Assembly: GCA_903909415.1 (NCBI GenBank)
Contig: CAIVVS010000182.1
Span: forward strand, 1 to 49,077
Reading direction: 5' to 3'
DNA: 49,077 nt
Source: an uncultured Pseudomonadota bacterium
Lineage (GTDB): Bacteria > Pseudomonadota > Gammaproteobacteria > Burkholderiales > SG8-39
Part shown: positions 27,150 to 35,959 of the stretch, piece by piece
Layout of the letters: every line of letters starts with the position of its first letter
Position numbering within the stretch: the first letter of the stretch is position 1
The notes under the pieces: generated by a model
What the model saw: the letters and a program-made list of their open reading frames with translations, nothing else
Told to the model about the DNA's origin: nothing
Database searches by the model: none
Position numbers and translations under genes: made by a program

Positions 27150-28399
27150 TGGCCGAACTGTTCGCATCCGCATCCAGCGAGGGCGGCGTCACGCGCTGCC
27201 CGTCGTGCCGCACCGCGTTCCGCGTGCATGCAGAGCAACTCGCGCAGCACGGCGGCATGGTGCGCTGTGGCAAGTGCGACCATGTGTTCAACGCGCGCGA
27301 CCACCTGATCGTCGCGCCCGCCGCCCAACCGCGCGGGTCGTCCATGGAGCTGGCAGCGACCCCCATGCCGGCGCATGCAAACCTGCAGGAGCCGCCTGCT
27401 GCGGCGGCCGCGCCCACCGAACCGGCGCTCGACGCTGACGCCCGGCCGCATGCCGTCCCGGAACCCGGTCCTTCGCCGTCAGTGCCGCATTCCGATGCGA
27501 TACCGGCCGAACTGGGGCCTGCCCAGACAGTGTTGGCCTGGCCCTTCGCCGCGCCGGTCCCGCCCGCCGGCTATGCGCGCAACCCGACCAGCCACACCGA
27601 GGCGCGCGTACAGCCACGGACCATGGCGATGCCCGCGGACGAGGCTCCGGCAGATCCGGTTGCCGCATCGCCGGACGACCTGCAACCGGCGCACGACGAT
27701 GCCTTCCCGCCGCTGCGCCACGAACCGCTGGACACGCCGGACGAAACGCCCGCACCACTACTAGAGCCACAGCCCCCCGACGCGCTCCAGCGCAACGTGC
27801 CCCTGCCATTGATCGAGGCCATGGGCACGGCGCAGGCGTCGATACGCGCAGACGACCACGTGCATGCCGGCGCCTCGCTGGACGAGCTCGACTTCGGTCC
27901 ACGCCGCAAGCCGGCGCGGACCGGCGCCGCATGGGTGCTGGCCGGCCTGCTGCTGGCGTGCGCGCTGGTGCTGCAGGTGGTCTACCAGTACCGGGGCGAC
28001 ATTGCCATACTCGTCCCGGAAGCGCGGCCGATGCTGGCAGACGCCTGTGCGGCACTGGGCTGCGACCTGCCGCTGCCGCGGCTGGAGAAGCTGGTGTCCA
28101 TCGAAGACTCCGACCTGCAGGCCGACACAACGAACCCGACGGTGATGGTGCTGTCGGCGGTACTGCGCAACCGCGCGCCCTTCGCCCAGTCCTATCCCGC
28201 GATCGAGCTGTCGCTGACCGACGACCGGAACGAGACCGTGGCGCGCCGCGTGCTCGGACCCGAGGAGTACCTGGCGCGCGCGCCCGCCAAGGATCCCAAG
28301 GAAGGCTTTGCCGCGACCACCGAACTGCCGCTCAAGGTGTTCATCGACGCCGGTGCGGTCAAGGCGACCGGTTACAGGCTGTACCTGTTCTACCCGTGA
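27149..28399 (+). CDS. Zinc-ribbon and DUF3426 membrane protein
   Basis: A 416-residue protein in three parts. Residues 14-45 form an MJ0042-type zinc ribbon with C17, C20, C40 and C43 (RCPSC...RCGKC). A long Pro/Ala-rich, low-complexity region (about 50-250) leads to one membrane helix ([22 protein letters not shown], about 258-279). The periplasmic DUF3426 domain follows ([20 protein letters not shown]..., [22 protein letters not shown]). The family commonly follows prmA and resembles a one-transmembrane adaptor; its function is unknown. The ATG overlaps the prmA stop and GGGAGG stands before it. Confidence 0.85.
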   Translation: MAELFASASSEGGVTRCPSCRTAFRVHAEQLAQHGGMVRCGKCDHVFNARDHLIVAPAAQPRGSSMELAATPMPAHANLQEPPAAAAAPTEPALDADARPHAVPEPGPSPSVPHSDAIPAELGPAQTVLAWPFAAPVPPAGYARNPTSHTEARVQPRTMAMPADEAPADPVAASPDDLQPAHDDAFPPLRHEPLDTPDETPAPLLEPQPPDALQRNVPLPLIEAMGTAQASIRADDHVHAGASLDELDFGPRRKPARTGAAWVLAGLLLACALVLQVVYQYRGDIAILVPEARPMLADACAALGCDLPLPRLEKLVSIEDSDLQADTTNPTVMVLSAVLRNRAPFAQSYPAIELSLTDDRNETVARRVLGPEEYLARAPAKDPKEGFAATTELPLKVFIDAGAVKATGYRLYLFYP

Positions 28400-28526
28400 T
28401 CCGCGCAGGTTTGGCGCGGCGCGATCCGGCGTGGGACCACGTGCCTTTTCGACTATCCTTCGCACCCCGAATTCCCGCACCGCATGTCCAACCCCAGCCA
28501 GACCGACAGCACCCCAGGAGATCCGC

Positions 28527-29027
28527 ATGGCCAGCGTCACGCTTCGAGGCAACCCCATCCCCGTCAACGGCAATCTGCCCGCCAAGGGCCAGGCCGCGCC
28601 CGCGTTCAGCCTGGTGGGCCAGGACCTGAAGGACGTCACGCTCAAGGACTTCGCCGGCAAGAAGAAAGTGCTCAACATCGTCCCCAGCCTGGACACGCCG
28701 ACCTGCGCCACCTCCACGCGCAAGTTCAACGAGAAAGCCGCCGCGCTGGGTGACACCGTGGTGCTGTGCATCTCCGCTGACCTGCCGATGGCGGCCAAGC
28801 GCTTCTGCGCCGCCGAGGGCATCCAGAACGTGGTCACGCTGTCGACCATGCGCGGACGCGAATTCATGAAGGACTACGGCGTGGAGATCGGCGCCGGCCC
28901 GCTGGCCGGCGTGACGGCACGCGCGGTGGTGGTGCTGGATGCCAACGACAAGGTGCTCCATTCGCAGCTGGTCGCCGAGATCGCCGACGAACCCGACTAC
29001 GACGCCGCGCTGGCGGCGCTGAAGTAA
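28527..29027 (+). CDS. tpx: Thiol peroxidase
   Basis: A 166-residue peroxiredoxin of the Tpx group. The peroxidatic Cys is C60 in [15 protein letters not shown] and the resolving Cys is C94 in [18 protein letters not shown] at the N-terminus is the Tpx hallmark. It reduces lipid and alkyl hydroperoxides with thioredoxin. The start follows CAGGAG. It is followed 15 bases later by the PfkB kinase gene. Confidence 0.95.
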   Translation: MASVTLRGNPIPVNGNLPAKGQAAPAFSLVGQDLKDVTLKDFAGKKKVLNIVPSLDTPTCATSTRKFNEKAAALGDTVVLCISADLPMAAKRFCAAEGIQNVVTLSTMRGREFMKDYGVEIGAGPLAGVTARAVVVLDANDKVLHSQLVAEIADEPDYDAALAALK

Positions 29028-29042
29028 GGAAGGCGACACCAC

Positions 29043-29984
29043 ATGAAAACGCTCATCTGCGGTTCCATCGCCTACGACAACATCATGGTGTTCGGCGGGA
29101 AGTTCAAGGACCACATCCTTCCCGACCAGATCCACATCCTGAACGTTGCCTTCCTGGTGCCGGACCTGCGGCGCGAGTTCGGCGGCTGCGCCGGCAACAT
29201 CGGCTACAACCTGAAGATGCTGGGCGGCGACCCGCTCATCATGGCGACGGTCGGTTCCGACTGCGGCCCGTACAACTACCGCATGGACCGGCTGGGCCTG
29301 TCTCGCCAGTGCGTGCGCGAAGTGCCGGAATCGCTCACCGCGCAGGCATTCATCACCACCGACCTGGACGACAACCAGATCACCGCCTTCCACCCCGGCG
29401 CGATGAACCACTCGCACCTCAACCGCATCGACGCATCGCTGGGCGCGGGCCTGGCCATCGTCGCCCCGGATGGCCGTGACGGCATGCTGGGCCACGCGCG
29501 CGAACTCGCCGCGGCAGGCATTCCCTTCGTGTTCGACCCGGGCCAGGGCCTGCCGATGTTCTCGGGCGAAGAGCTCATGGCCTTCATCGGCCAGGCGACC
29601 TATGTCGCGGTGAACGACTACGAAGGGAAACTTCTGGAGGAGAAGACCGGTCAAACCCTGGAAGCGCTGTCCAGGCACGTGCGTGCCCTGGTGGTGACGC
29701 GGGGCGCGGAAGGATCCGCGATCTTCGCCGAGGGTCAACGCCACGACATCCCCTGCGTTAAGGCTGTAGAGTTGGTCGACCCGACCGGGTGCGGCGATGC
29801 CTACCGCGCCGGACTGCTGCACGGCATCGGACAGGGCTGGGACTGGCAGACCACCGGGCGGCTCGCCTCGCTGCTGGGTTCGCTGAAGATTGCCTCGCGC
29901 GGCGGCCAGAACCACGAGCTTTCCCCCGAAATCGTCCGGGCGCAGTTCAAGAAGCACTTCGGAACCGACCTGCCCACGTATTGA
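29043..29984 (+). CDS. PfkB-family carbohydrate/nucleoside kinase
   Basis: A 313-residue ribokinase-fold kinase. FGGCAGNIGYNLKMLGG is the N-terminal PfkB signature (GGxxxN), ELVDPTGCGDAYRAGLLHG is the C-terminal signature with the catalytic Asp and anion hole, and FDPGQGLP and VAVNDYEGKLL match the adenosine-kinase-like branch. Betaproteobacterial relatives at this locus are annotated as carbohydrate or adenosine kinases. It probably shares a transcript with tpx. Substrate uncertain. Confidence 0.88.
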   Translation: MKTLICGSIAYDNIMVFGGKFKDHILPDQIHILNVAFLVPDLRREFGGCAGNIGYNLKMLGGDPLIMATVGSDCGPYNYRMDRLGLSRQCVREVPESLTAQAFITTDLDDNQITAFHPGAMNHSHLNRIDASLGAGLAIVAPDGRDGMLGHARELAAAGIPFVFDPGQGLPMFSGEELMAFIGQATYVAVNDYEGKLLEEKTGQTLEALSRHVRALVVTRGAEGSAIFAEGQRHDIPCVKAVELVDPTGCGDAYRAGLLHGIGQGWDWQTTGRLASLLGSLKIASRGGQNHELSPEIVRAQFKKHFGTDLPTY

Positions 29985-30015
29985 TCCAATGAGCTGATGG
30001 AATGAGGAACACACC

Positions 30016-30477
30016 ATGACACCGACCCTACGCACCGCAGCAATCGTCCTCGTCGCAGCCGGCGCCCTCGCGGGTTGCGCCGCGCCATCCTCGTCCGGAA
30101 GCGTGTATTCGTCCGGGCAGGCGCGCCAGGAGCAGACGGTGCGCATGGGCGTGGTGGAGTCGGTGCGCGAGGTGCAGCTCGAGGGCGGCAAGGGCCCGGT
30201 GGGCGCGATTGCCGGTGGCGTGGTCGGCGGCGTCGCGGGCTCGGCGGTGGGTGGCGGACGCGGATCCACCATCGGCTCGGTGCTGGGCGCGGTCGCGGGC
30301 GGCGTTGCCGGCCAGGCGCTGGAGCGTCGCGTCACCGAGAAGAAAGGCCTGGAAATCACCGTGAAGCTGGACAACGGCGAGCTGCGCGCGATCACCCAGG
30401 AAGCCGACGAAACGTTCCGTCCGGGCGAGCGCGTGCGCCTGCTGTCGGGCACCGGCGTCACCCGCGTCACGCACTGA
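30016..30477 (+). CDS. Glycine-zipper outer-membrane lipoprotein (SlyB-like)
   Basis: A 153-residue lipoprotein. The signal peptide ends in the lipobox LAGC with the lipidated C21. A glycine-zipper segment (GPVGAIAGGVVGGVAGSAVGGGRGSTIGSVLGAVAGGVAGQALE, described here by its Gly spacing, about residues 60-103) would form two short membrane-inserting helices. The C-terminal domain (ITVKLDNGELRAITQEADETFRPGERVRLL) is a small beta-barrel. It resembles SlyB/Pal-associated lipoproteins that respond to envelope stress. Confidence 0.87.
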   Translation: MTPTLRTAAIVLVAAGALAGCAAPSSSGSVYSSGQARQEQTVRMGVVESVREVQLEGGKGPVGAIAGGVVGGVAGSAVGGGRGSTIGSVLGAVAGGVAGQALERRVTEKKGLEITVKLDNGELRAITQEADETFRPGERVRLLSGTGVTRVTH

Positions 30478-30555
30478 GGCCCGCTGCCATGGCCGCGGCA
30501 GCACGCGGGAATCCGTAGCAAAATGAGCCACTTGCGTTGATTTTACGGAGTGGCG

Positions 30556-31056
30556 ATGTCGGACCCCCTGCCGGACCCGGTACCCGAGCTGCGTTCGGAA
30601 CCGGATACAGTGCTGGCGCTGACCGAGGTGGCGCACGGCGGCGGCCTGTACGACGGGCAGGGCGTGTTCTTCGACGCACGGACCGCCGGCGGCGAAACGG
30701 TGCGCGTGGTGCTGCCGCACACCCATGTATCCGCCTTCATCGCGCAGCTGGTCGCCTTCGCCGGCGAAGCGAAGAAGGTCCGCGACGAGCGCGACGAACA
30801 GTCCGGGGCCGGGGACGATGACGAGGGCGGCGAATCCGAGGCCAGGCCCGACGCGAACGTGGAGTACACGCAGATGCTCAATTTCCAGGGCATCCAGATC
30901 TCGCCACTCGCCGACCTCAGCGGCGTGGCCTTCCAGTTCCTGATCCAGCCCGGCGTGACCATGGTGTTCCCGCTGGGTACGCGCTTCCTGCCGCAAGTAG
31001 CCGCCTCACTGATGAAGTGGCACGGCAACCTGCAGGCCGCACCGGGCGAGCAGTAG
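30556..31056 (+). CDS. Hypothetical protein, conserved beta-proteobacterial type
   Basis: A 166-residue soluble protein I do not recognise by function. It shows an N-terminal Pro/acidic segment, a compact region (TVALTEVAHGGGLYDGQGVFFDARTAGGETVRVVLPHTHVSAFI-like, about 19-63), an acidic linker (DERDEQSGAGDDDEGGESE) and a C-terminal beta-rich region ending in VFPLGTRFLPQVAASLMKWHG. The ATG at 30556 is preferred because GGAG lies five bases before it; the overlapping GTG at 30550 uses part of that ribosome site. It lies five bases before the acyltransferase gene and is probably co-translated with it. Confidence 0.65.
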   Translation: MSDPLPDPVPELRSEPDTVLALTEVAHGGGLYDGQGVFFDARTAGGETVRVVLPHTHVSAFIAQLVAFAGEAKKVRDERDEQSGAGDDDEGGESEARPDANVEYTQMLNFQGIQISPLADLSGVAFQFLIQPGVTMVFPLGTRFLPQVAASLMKWHGNLQAAPGEQ

Positions 31057-31060
31057 TCCG

Positions 31061-31894
31061 GTGCCGGGCGCGGCACCTTATCCGCTGCGCCTGGCGCGCC
31101 TGGCGCGGCTCGCACTGCACCTCGCGCGCGGCCTGGCAATCACCATGACACGCTACCCGCGCCTGTCGCCCCCGGCGCAGCGCGGCGAAGTGCGCCGCTG
31201 GTCGCGCCAGCTGCTCGCCATCCTGTCGGTGAAGCTCGATGCGGGCAACGCGCCGGACTTCCTGCCGCCGCGCTGCATGCTGGTGATGAACCATGTCTCA
31301 TGGCTGGACGTGTTCGTCATCAACGCCTGGATGCCGGCCACCTTCATCGCCAAATCGGAGGTGCGCGACTGGCCGCTGATCGGCGCCTTGTGCGTGCGCA
31401 CCGGGACCCTCTTCATCGAGCGCGGCCGGCGCGCCGCGGTACGCCACGCGAACGCCGCGATCACCGATGCCATCACCCGCGGCGAGCTGGTGGCCGTCTG
31501 TCCCGAAGGCACCACCACGTTCGGTGACACGCTGGAACCGTTCCACGCCGCGCTGCTGCAGCCGGCGATCGCGGCCGGTGCGGTGCTGCAACCGGTGGCG
31601 CTGCGCTACACCGATGCGCAGGGGCACCACAGCATCGCCGCGGCCTACGTGGGCGAGACCAGCCTGCTGGGTTCGATATGGTCGCTGGTGTCGGCGCGCG
31701 AACTGGCAGCGGAACTGGCGTTCACGGCTTCGCTGCCGACGGCGGGGCGAGAACGACGGGGACTCGCGCGCGACGCGGAAGCCGCGATCGCGGCTGCGCT
31801 GGGCGTCGCCGCGCCAGCAAGGACAGGGGTCACCGGATCGCCGAGTACCCCGGGCAGTCCACCTGCACCAGACGGCGATCCTCCAGACGGATAG
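31061..31894 (+). CDS. plsC: 1-Acyl-sn-glycerol-3-phosphate acyltransferase-like protein
   Basis: A 277-residue PlsC-domain membrane-associated acyltransferase. The HX4D catalytic motif is H78-VSWL-D83 (MNHVSWLD); FIERGRR and CPEGTTTFGD are the glycerol-phosphate and PEGT motifs. It starts with GTG. The C-terminal 30 residues are Pro/Gly-rich and non-conserved. Its last 65 bases overlap the convergent apaH gene. It may act in phosphatidate synthesis or acylate another lipid such as an ornithine lipid; the family does not separate these by motif alone. Confidence 0.85.
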   Translation: MPGAAPYPLRLARLARLALHLARGLAITMTRYPRLSPPAQRGEVRRWSRQLLAILSVKLDAGNAPDFLPPRCMLVMNHVSWLDVFVINAWMPATFIAKSEVRDWPLIGALCVRTGTLFIERGRRAAVRHANAAITDAITRGELVAVCPEGTTTFGDTLEPFHAALLQPAIAAGAVLQPVALRYTDAQGHHSIAAAYVGETSLLGSIWSLVSARELAAELAFTASLPTAGRERRGLARDAEAAIAAALGVAAPARTGVTGSPSTPGSPPAPDGDPPDG

Positions 31895-32648
31895 CGGACA
31901 GCGCACCGCCCCAGACGCAGCCGCTGTCCAGGCCCATGACGCGCTCGCCCAGGTGCAGGCCCAGCGCCGACCAGTGGCCGAACAGCAGCGCCGGTTCATC
32001 CGCGCCGGGCTTCCTGGCGTCGAACCATGGCAGGTAGCCCGGCGGCGCATTGGCCGACTCGCCCTTGGTCTTGAGCTCCATCTCGCCCCCGGGCGAACAA
32101 AAGCGCATGCGCGTCATGGCATTGACGATCACGCGCAGCCGGTCCGCGCCGGCGAGCGCATCGTCCCACGCAACGGGCTTTGCGCCGTACATGTGGGCGA
32201 GGAAGTGGTCCGGGTCGGGTCCGCTCAGCTCGGCCTGCACTTCGGCGGCGAGTCCAAGCCCGCGCGGCACGCTCCATCCCGGCAGCAAGCCGGCATGCAC
32301 CATGGCCCAGCCGCCCTCCACATGCATCAAAGGTTGGGCACGCAGCCAGTCGAGCAGCGCGTCGCGGTCCGGCGCGGCAAGCACTGCTTCCAGCGTGTCG
32401 TCGTCGCGGCTCCGCGCATGGCCGCGCGCCACCGCAATCAGGTGCAGGTCATGGTTGCCGAGCACGGTGCGGGCGCGGGTGCCCAAGCCGCGCACGAAGC
32501 GCAGTACCTGCAGCGACTTGGGGCCGCGGTTCACCAGGTCGCCGACGAACCAGAGGGTGTCCCGGGCAGGATCAAAGCCTGCTTTCACCAGCAGGGCCTG
32601 CAGCTCGTCGAAGCAGCCCTGCACGTCACCGATTGCAAAGGTCGCCAT
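31830..32648 (-). CDS. apaH: Symmetrical bis(5'-nucleosyl)-tetraphosphatase
   Basis: A 272-residue metallophosphatase cleaving Ap4A to two ADP; ApaH also removes Np4 caps from RNA in some bacteria. The calcineurin-type motifs are FAIGDVQGCFDEL, FVGDLVNRGP and VLGNHDLHLIAVA; MVHAGLLPGW and FGHWSALGL provide the later His ligands. Length is standard. It converges on and overlaps the plsC-like gene. Confidence 0.95.
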   Translation of the reverse strand: MATFAIGDVQGCFDELQALLVKAGFDPARDTLWFVGDLVNRGPKSLQVLRFVRGLGTRARTVLGNHDLHLIAVARGHARSRDDDTLEAVLAAPDRDALLDWLRAQPLMHVEGGWAMVHAGLLPGWSVPRGLGLAAEVQAELSGPDPDHFLAHMYGAKPVAWDDALAGADRLRVIVNAMTRMRFCSPGGEMELKTKGESANAPPGYLPWFDARKPGADEPALLFGHWSALGLHLGERVMGLDSGCVWGGALSAIRLEDRRLVQVDCPGYSAIR

Positions 32649-32700
32649 GCCCCGATGCTACCGCAGCGGCGCCTGCCTTCCCGGCATGCGGCGGCGCGTA

Positions 32701-32729
32701 TGGCGTTCGACCATGCCTTTGCCCATAAT
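32701..32729 (+). promoter_or_regulatory. Possible sigma-70 promoter for the Tat amidohydrolase gene
   Basis: TGGCGT (32701-32706), 17-base spacer, CATAAT (32724-32729), about 30 bases before the ATG. The -10 is good and the -35 poor. Confidence 0.35.
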
Positions 32730-32758
32730 CGCCGCACAACAACAATGGGGAGGAAGAA

Positions 32759-33844
32759 ATGAACCTGTTTTCCCGCAACACCCTGTCCGGCCTTTGCGCG
32801 TGCCGCCCGGCAACGGACACCTCGCGCCGGCGCTTCGTCACCGGCGGCACTGCGCTGCTGGGCGCCGCGGCATTCGGCCTGAACGGCTGCACCACCGCAA
32901 CCACCGGCGCCCAGGCCGCGCACCGCATCGACGTTCACCACCACATCTCCCCGCCGGCCTGGCTGGACGAGATGCGCCGGACCAAGATGGCCAACCCGCC
33001 CATGGCCAACTGGTCGGTCCAGAAGACGCTGGAGGACATGGACCGCGCAGGCATCGCCACCTCGATGACCTCCCCGACCACACCGCAGGTCACCTACCTC
33101 GAGCCGGCGGTGGCCGCGCGCGTGGCGCGCGCTTCCAACGAGTACGCGAAGAAGCTGATGGGCGACCATCCGGGACGCTTCGGCGTGTTCGCCATGCTGC
33201 CCCTGCCCAACGTGGACGAGACGCTCAAGGAAATCGCCTACGCCTTCGACGTGCTCAAGGTGGATGGCGTCGGCATCATGACCAGCTACCGCGACAAGTG
33301 GCTGGGCCACCCGCAGTTCAACCCGGTGTGGGAGGAACTCAACCGCCGCAAGGCCACCGTCTACACCCACCCGACCGGCGCCAACTGCTGCGTGAACCTG
33401 GTGCAGGGCATCCCCGAGACGGTGGTCGAGTACGGCGCGGACACCACGCGCACCATCGCCAGCCTGATATTCAGCGGCGCATCCACGCGCTACAAGGACA
33501 TCAACTGGATTTTCTCGCACGGCGGCGGCGCGCTCACCGCCTTCGCCGAGCGCTTCCTGGTCCAGATGGTCACCACTCCGCCGTACAACGCCACCTTCAC
33601 GCGCGCGCGCGTCGAAGGCGAACTGCAGCGCTTCTACTACGACACCGCGCAGATCGCCAACGCCGTGACCATAGGCGCGCTGGCCAAGCTGGTGCCGGTA
33701 TCGCAGATCGTCTACGGCACCGACTACCCGTACCGCACCGGGATCGACCACACCAACGGCGTGATCGCGAACTTCAGCGGCGCCGAGCGCGCCGCGGTCG
33801 AACGCGGCAACGCGCTGCGCATCCTGCCGCGCCTTCGCGCGTAG
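32759..33844 (+). CDS. Tat-exported amidohydrolase (ACMSD/amidohydrolase-2 family)
   Basis: A 361-residue protein. Residues 22-29 (TSRRRFVTG) are a twin-arginine signal followed by a hydrophobic stretch ending LNGC (41-44), which could be a lipobox. The catalytic domain is a metal-dependent TIM barrel: RIDVHHHISPP (HxH at 60-62), YTHPTGANC, FSHGGGALTAFAER and VYGTDYPYRT give the expected His and Asp ligands. This family includes ACMSD, gamma-resorcylate decarboxylase and other decarboxylases or hydrolases. A GGGGAGG ribosome site precedes the ATG. It stands alone between apaH and comM, so no pathway is indicated. Confidence 0.87.
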   Translation: MNLFSRNTLSGLCACRPATDTSRRRFVTGGTALLGAAAFGLNGCTTATTGAQAAHRIDVHHHISPPAWLDEMRRTKMANPPMANWSVQKTLEDMDRAGIATSMTSPTTPQVTYLEPAVAARVARASNEYAKKLMGDHPGRFGVFAMLPLPNVDETLKEIAYAFDVLKVDGVGIMTSYRDKWLGHPQFNPVWEELNRRKATVYTHPTGANCCVNLVQGIPETVVEYGADTTRTIASLIFSGASTRYKDINWIFSHGGGALTAFAERFLVQMVTTPPYNATFTRARVEGELQRFYYDTAQIANAVTIGALAKLVPVSQIVYGTDYPYRTGIDHTNGVIANFSGAERAAVERGNALRILPRLRA

Positions 33845-33882
33845 GTCCGCAGGGAACGCACCGGGCTGAGCGTGCTGCGCTC

Positions 33883-35388
33883 TCAGCCCGGTGCCGGGTC
33901 GAAGCGCCGGTACTGCACCGCCTCGGCCGCATGGGCCGCGGTGATGACCGTCGCGCCATCGAGGTCGGCGATGGTGCGCGCCACGCGCAGGATGCGGTGC
34001 GCCGCGCGCGCCGACAGGCCGAGCCGGCTGATCGACTGGCGCAGCAGCACGGTCGCCGGCTTGTCGGCGACGCAATGCGCATCGAGCTGCGCCGGTTGAA
34101 GGCTGGCGTTGTCGCAGCCCTGGCGCGTCAACATCACTTCGCGCGCCCGCGCCACGCGCTGCCGCACCGTGTGGCTGGCGTCACCCTCCCTGTCGCGAAG
34201 CAGGTCCTCCGGCGGCACGGCGGGCACTTCCATGCGGATGTCGATGCGGTCCAGCAGCGGACCGGACAGCCGCCCGCGGTAGCGTGCGATCCGGTCGGGC
34301 GTGCAGCGGCAGCGCCCGTTGTAGTGGCCGAGGTAGCCGCAAGGGCAGGGATTCATCGCCGCCACCAGCTGGAAGCGCGCCGGGAACTCCGCCTGGCGCG
34401 CGGCGCGCGAGATCGACACGCGCCCGGTCTCCAGCGGCTCGCGCAGCACTTCCAGCACGTCGCGCCGGAACTCCGGCAGTTCGTCGAGGAACAGCACGCC
34501 GTTGTGCGCGAGCGAGATCTCGCCCGGCTGGGGGTCGCTGCCGCCACCGACGATGGCGGCGCTCGATGCGGAATGGTGCGGCGAGCGGAACGGCCTGCGT
34601 CCCCAGTCGCGCGTGCGAAAGCCGCCCGAGCCGAGTGACTGCACCGCCGCCGCATCGATCGCCTCGGACTGCGTCATCGGCGGCAGCAGGCCGGGAAAGC
34701 GCGCGGCCATCATCGACTTGCCGGTGCCGGGCGGGCCGATCAGCAGCACCGAGTGTCCGCCTGCGGCCGCGACTTCCAGCGCGCGCTTCACCGCCGGCTG
34801 TCCGCGCACCTCGGCCAGGTCCGCGACCACCTCCGACGCCATCGCCATCGGCGCGGGCTCGGCGACGGCCAGTTCCTTCTGTCCGCAGAGCCACGCGCAG
34901 ACCTCGAGCAGGCTGCTGGCCGCGAGCACGCGCGCATCACTGGCGAGCGCCGCCTCGGGCGCGCTGGCGGCGGGCAGGACGAAGGTCCGGCCGGCGCGCG
35001 CCGCGCCCAACGCCATCGGAAGGGCGCCGCGCACCGGGCGCAGCTCGCCGGTGAGCGACAGCTCGCCTGCGAACTCGTGGCCGGCGAGTTTGGCTGCATC
35101 GACCTGCCCGGAGGCGGCAAGGATGCCCAGCGCGATCGCGAGGTCGAAGCGACCGCTTTCCTTGCGCAGGTCGGCCGGCGCGAGGTTCACCGTGATGCGG
35201 CGCGCCGGAAACTCGAACTGCGAGTTCACCAGCGCGGCGCGCACGCGGTCGCGCGCCTCGCGCACCTCGGTGTCGGCCAGGCCTACGATGGAGAACACCG
35301 GCAGTCCGCTGGCGAGGTGGACCTCGACCAGCACTTCGGGCGAATCCAGGCCGGCAAGCGCGCGGCTGTGCAGTACGGCAACCGACAT
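33883..35388 (-). CDS. comM: ComM/YifB-family AAA+ Mg-chelatase-like helicase
   Basis: A 501-residue AAA+ protein. An N-terminal S5-like/Lon-protease-like domain (VEVHLASGLPVFSIVGLADTEVREARDRVRAAL) is followed by the ATPase with Walker A GPPGTGKSMMAA and Walker B VLFLDELPEF, and a C-terminal domain with SRLGLSARAAHRILRVARTIADL. A four-Cys-type insert (MNPCPCGYLGHYNGRCRC) matches the family. ComM is a hexameric branch-migration helicase promoting natural transformation. The start at 35388 (MSVAVLHSRAL) is the family start. Confidence 0.95.
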   Translation of the reverse strand: MSVAVLHSRALAGLDSPEVLVEVHLASGLPVFSIVGLADTEVREARDRVRAALVNSQFEFPARRITVNLAPADLRKESGRFDLAIALGILAASGQVDAAKLAGHEFAGELSLTGELRPVRGALPMALGAARAGRTFVLPAASAPEAALASDARVLAASSLLEVCAWLCGQKELAVAEPAPMAMASEVVADLAEVRGQPAVKRALEVAAAGGHSVLLIGPPGTGKSMMAARFPGLLPPMTQSEAIDAAAVQSLGSGGFRTRDWGRRPFRSPHHSASSAAIVGGGSDPQPGEISLAHNGVLFLDELPEFRRDVLEVLREPLETGRVSISRAARQAEFPARFQLVAAMNPCPCGYLGHYNGRCRCTPDRIARYRGRLSGPLLDRIDIRMEVPAVPPEDLLRDREGDASHTVRQRVARAREVMLTRQGCDNASLQPAQLDAHCVADKPATVLLRQSISRLGLSARAAHRILRVARTIADLDGATVITAAHAAEAVQYRRFDPAPG

Positions 35389-35487
35389 CGCGCGGCATCC
35401 CAAGGGCGCCCGCGGAAAGTCAGGGGCGCGACACCCGTCAAACGCCCGCGGGTACCGCTGCGTTGACGGCGCCGGCGCGGCAACGGC

Positions 35488-35730
35488 TCAGGACGGAGTC
35501 GAGCGGCCTTCGATTTCGGCCAGGCGCCGCTCCAGGTCCGCCAGGCGCTCACGCGTGCGTGCGAGCACCTTGGCCTGGACGTCGAATTCCTCGCGGGTCA
35601 CCAGGTCCAGCCGGGCAAAACCGGCGGTGAGCACGGCGCGCAGGTTCTTCTCGAGGTCGCGTGCCGGGCTGGCGGCAAGGACCTCGGACAGGCGGGCCTG
35701 CAATTCATCGAGGAAGCGGGATGTGGCCAT
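35488..35730 (-). CDS. ubiK: Ubiquinone biosynthesis accessory factor (BMFP/YqiC family)
   Basis: An 80-residue protein: [69 protein letters not shown] in outline shows the N-terminal amphipathic helix and a C-terminal coiled coil that trimerises. UbiK works with UbiJ in the soluble aerobic Ubi complex. The start at 35730 ([10 protein letters not shown]) is preferred; the upstream extension is not family-like. It is transcribed with comM 99 bases downstream and is divergent from the nitrogen operon; TAGACT at 35767-35762 on the minus strand could be its -10. Confidence 0.9.
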   Translation of the reverse strand: MATSRFLDELQARLSEVLAASPARDLEKNLRAVLTAGFARLDLVTREEFDVQAKVLARTRERLADLERRLAEIEGRSTPS

Positions 35731-35796
35731 GGCGTGGGGGTTCGTTGATGGGACCGAATCGAGTCTAGCACCGGGCCACAGAGGCACCCCGTGGCG

Positions 35797-35811
35797 GCAC
35801 CGACGGCGTGC
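35797..35811. promoter_or_regulatory. NtrC-type binding site 1
   Basis: GCAC-N7-GTGC (GCACCGACGGCGTGC) matches the core of the NtrC consensus TGCAC-N7-GTGCA. Its centre is about 127 bases upstream of the predicted sigma-54 start point. Confidence 0.65.
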
Positions 35812-35827
35812 GGTGCCGGAGGCGCCC

Positions 35828-35842
35828 GCACCAATACGGTGC
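35828..35842. promoter_or_regulatory. NtrC-type binding site 2
   Basis: GCAC-N7-GTGC (GCACCAATACGGTGC), with arms extended to GCACC/GGTGC. Its centre is 31 bp from site 1, three helical turns, and about 96 bases before the predicted start point. This is the spacing seen for cooperative NtrC enhancers such as at glnA. Confidence 0.72.
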
Positions 35843-35903
35843 GTAATCGTGTGGCGTCCTTGCCCGCATCACCATAAGTAATTGACATTGCAAGGAAATT
35901 GCC

Positions 35904-35921
35904 TTGGCACGCGTTCTGCTA
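35904..35921 (+). promoter_or_regulatory. Sigma-54 promoter of the porin-glnK-amtB operon
   Basis: TTGGCACGCGTTCTGCTA matches TTGGCACG-N4-TTGC(A/T): GG at 35906-35907 and GC at 35918-35919 are separated by exactly ten bases. Transcription would start near 35931, about 29 bases before the porin ATG. With the NtrC sites upstream it indicates nitrogen-limitation control. Confidence 0.8.
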
Positions 35922-35959
35922 CCACATTGCGAGACCATGACAACTTTGGGAGAGAACCA

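Noticed and set aside
28359..30521. Minus-strand open frame of about 720 codons across tpx, the PfkB kinase and the lipoprotein
   Set aside because: Antisense shadow of three recognised genes; no motif or ribosome site.
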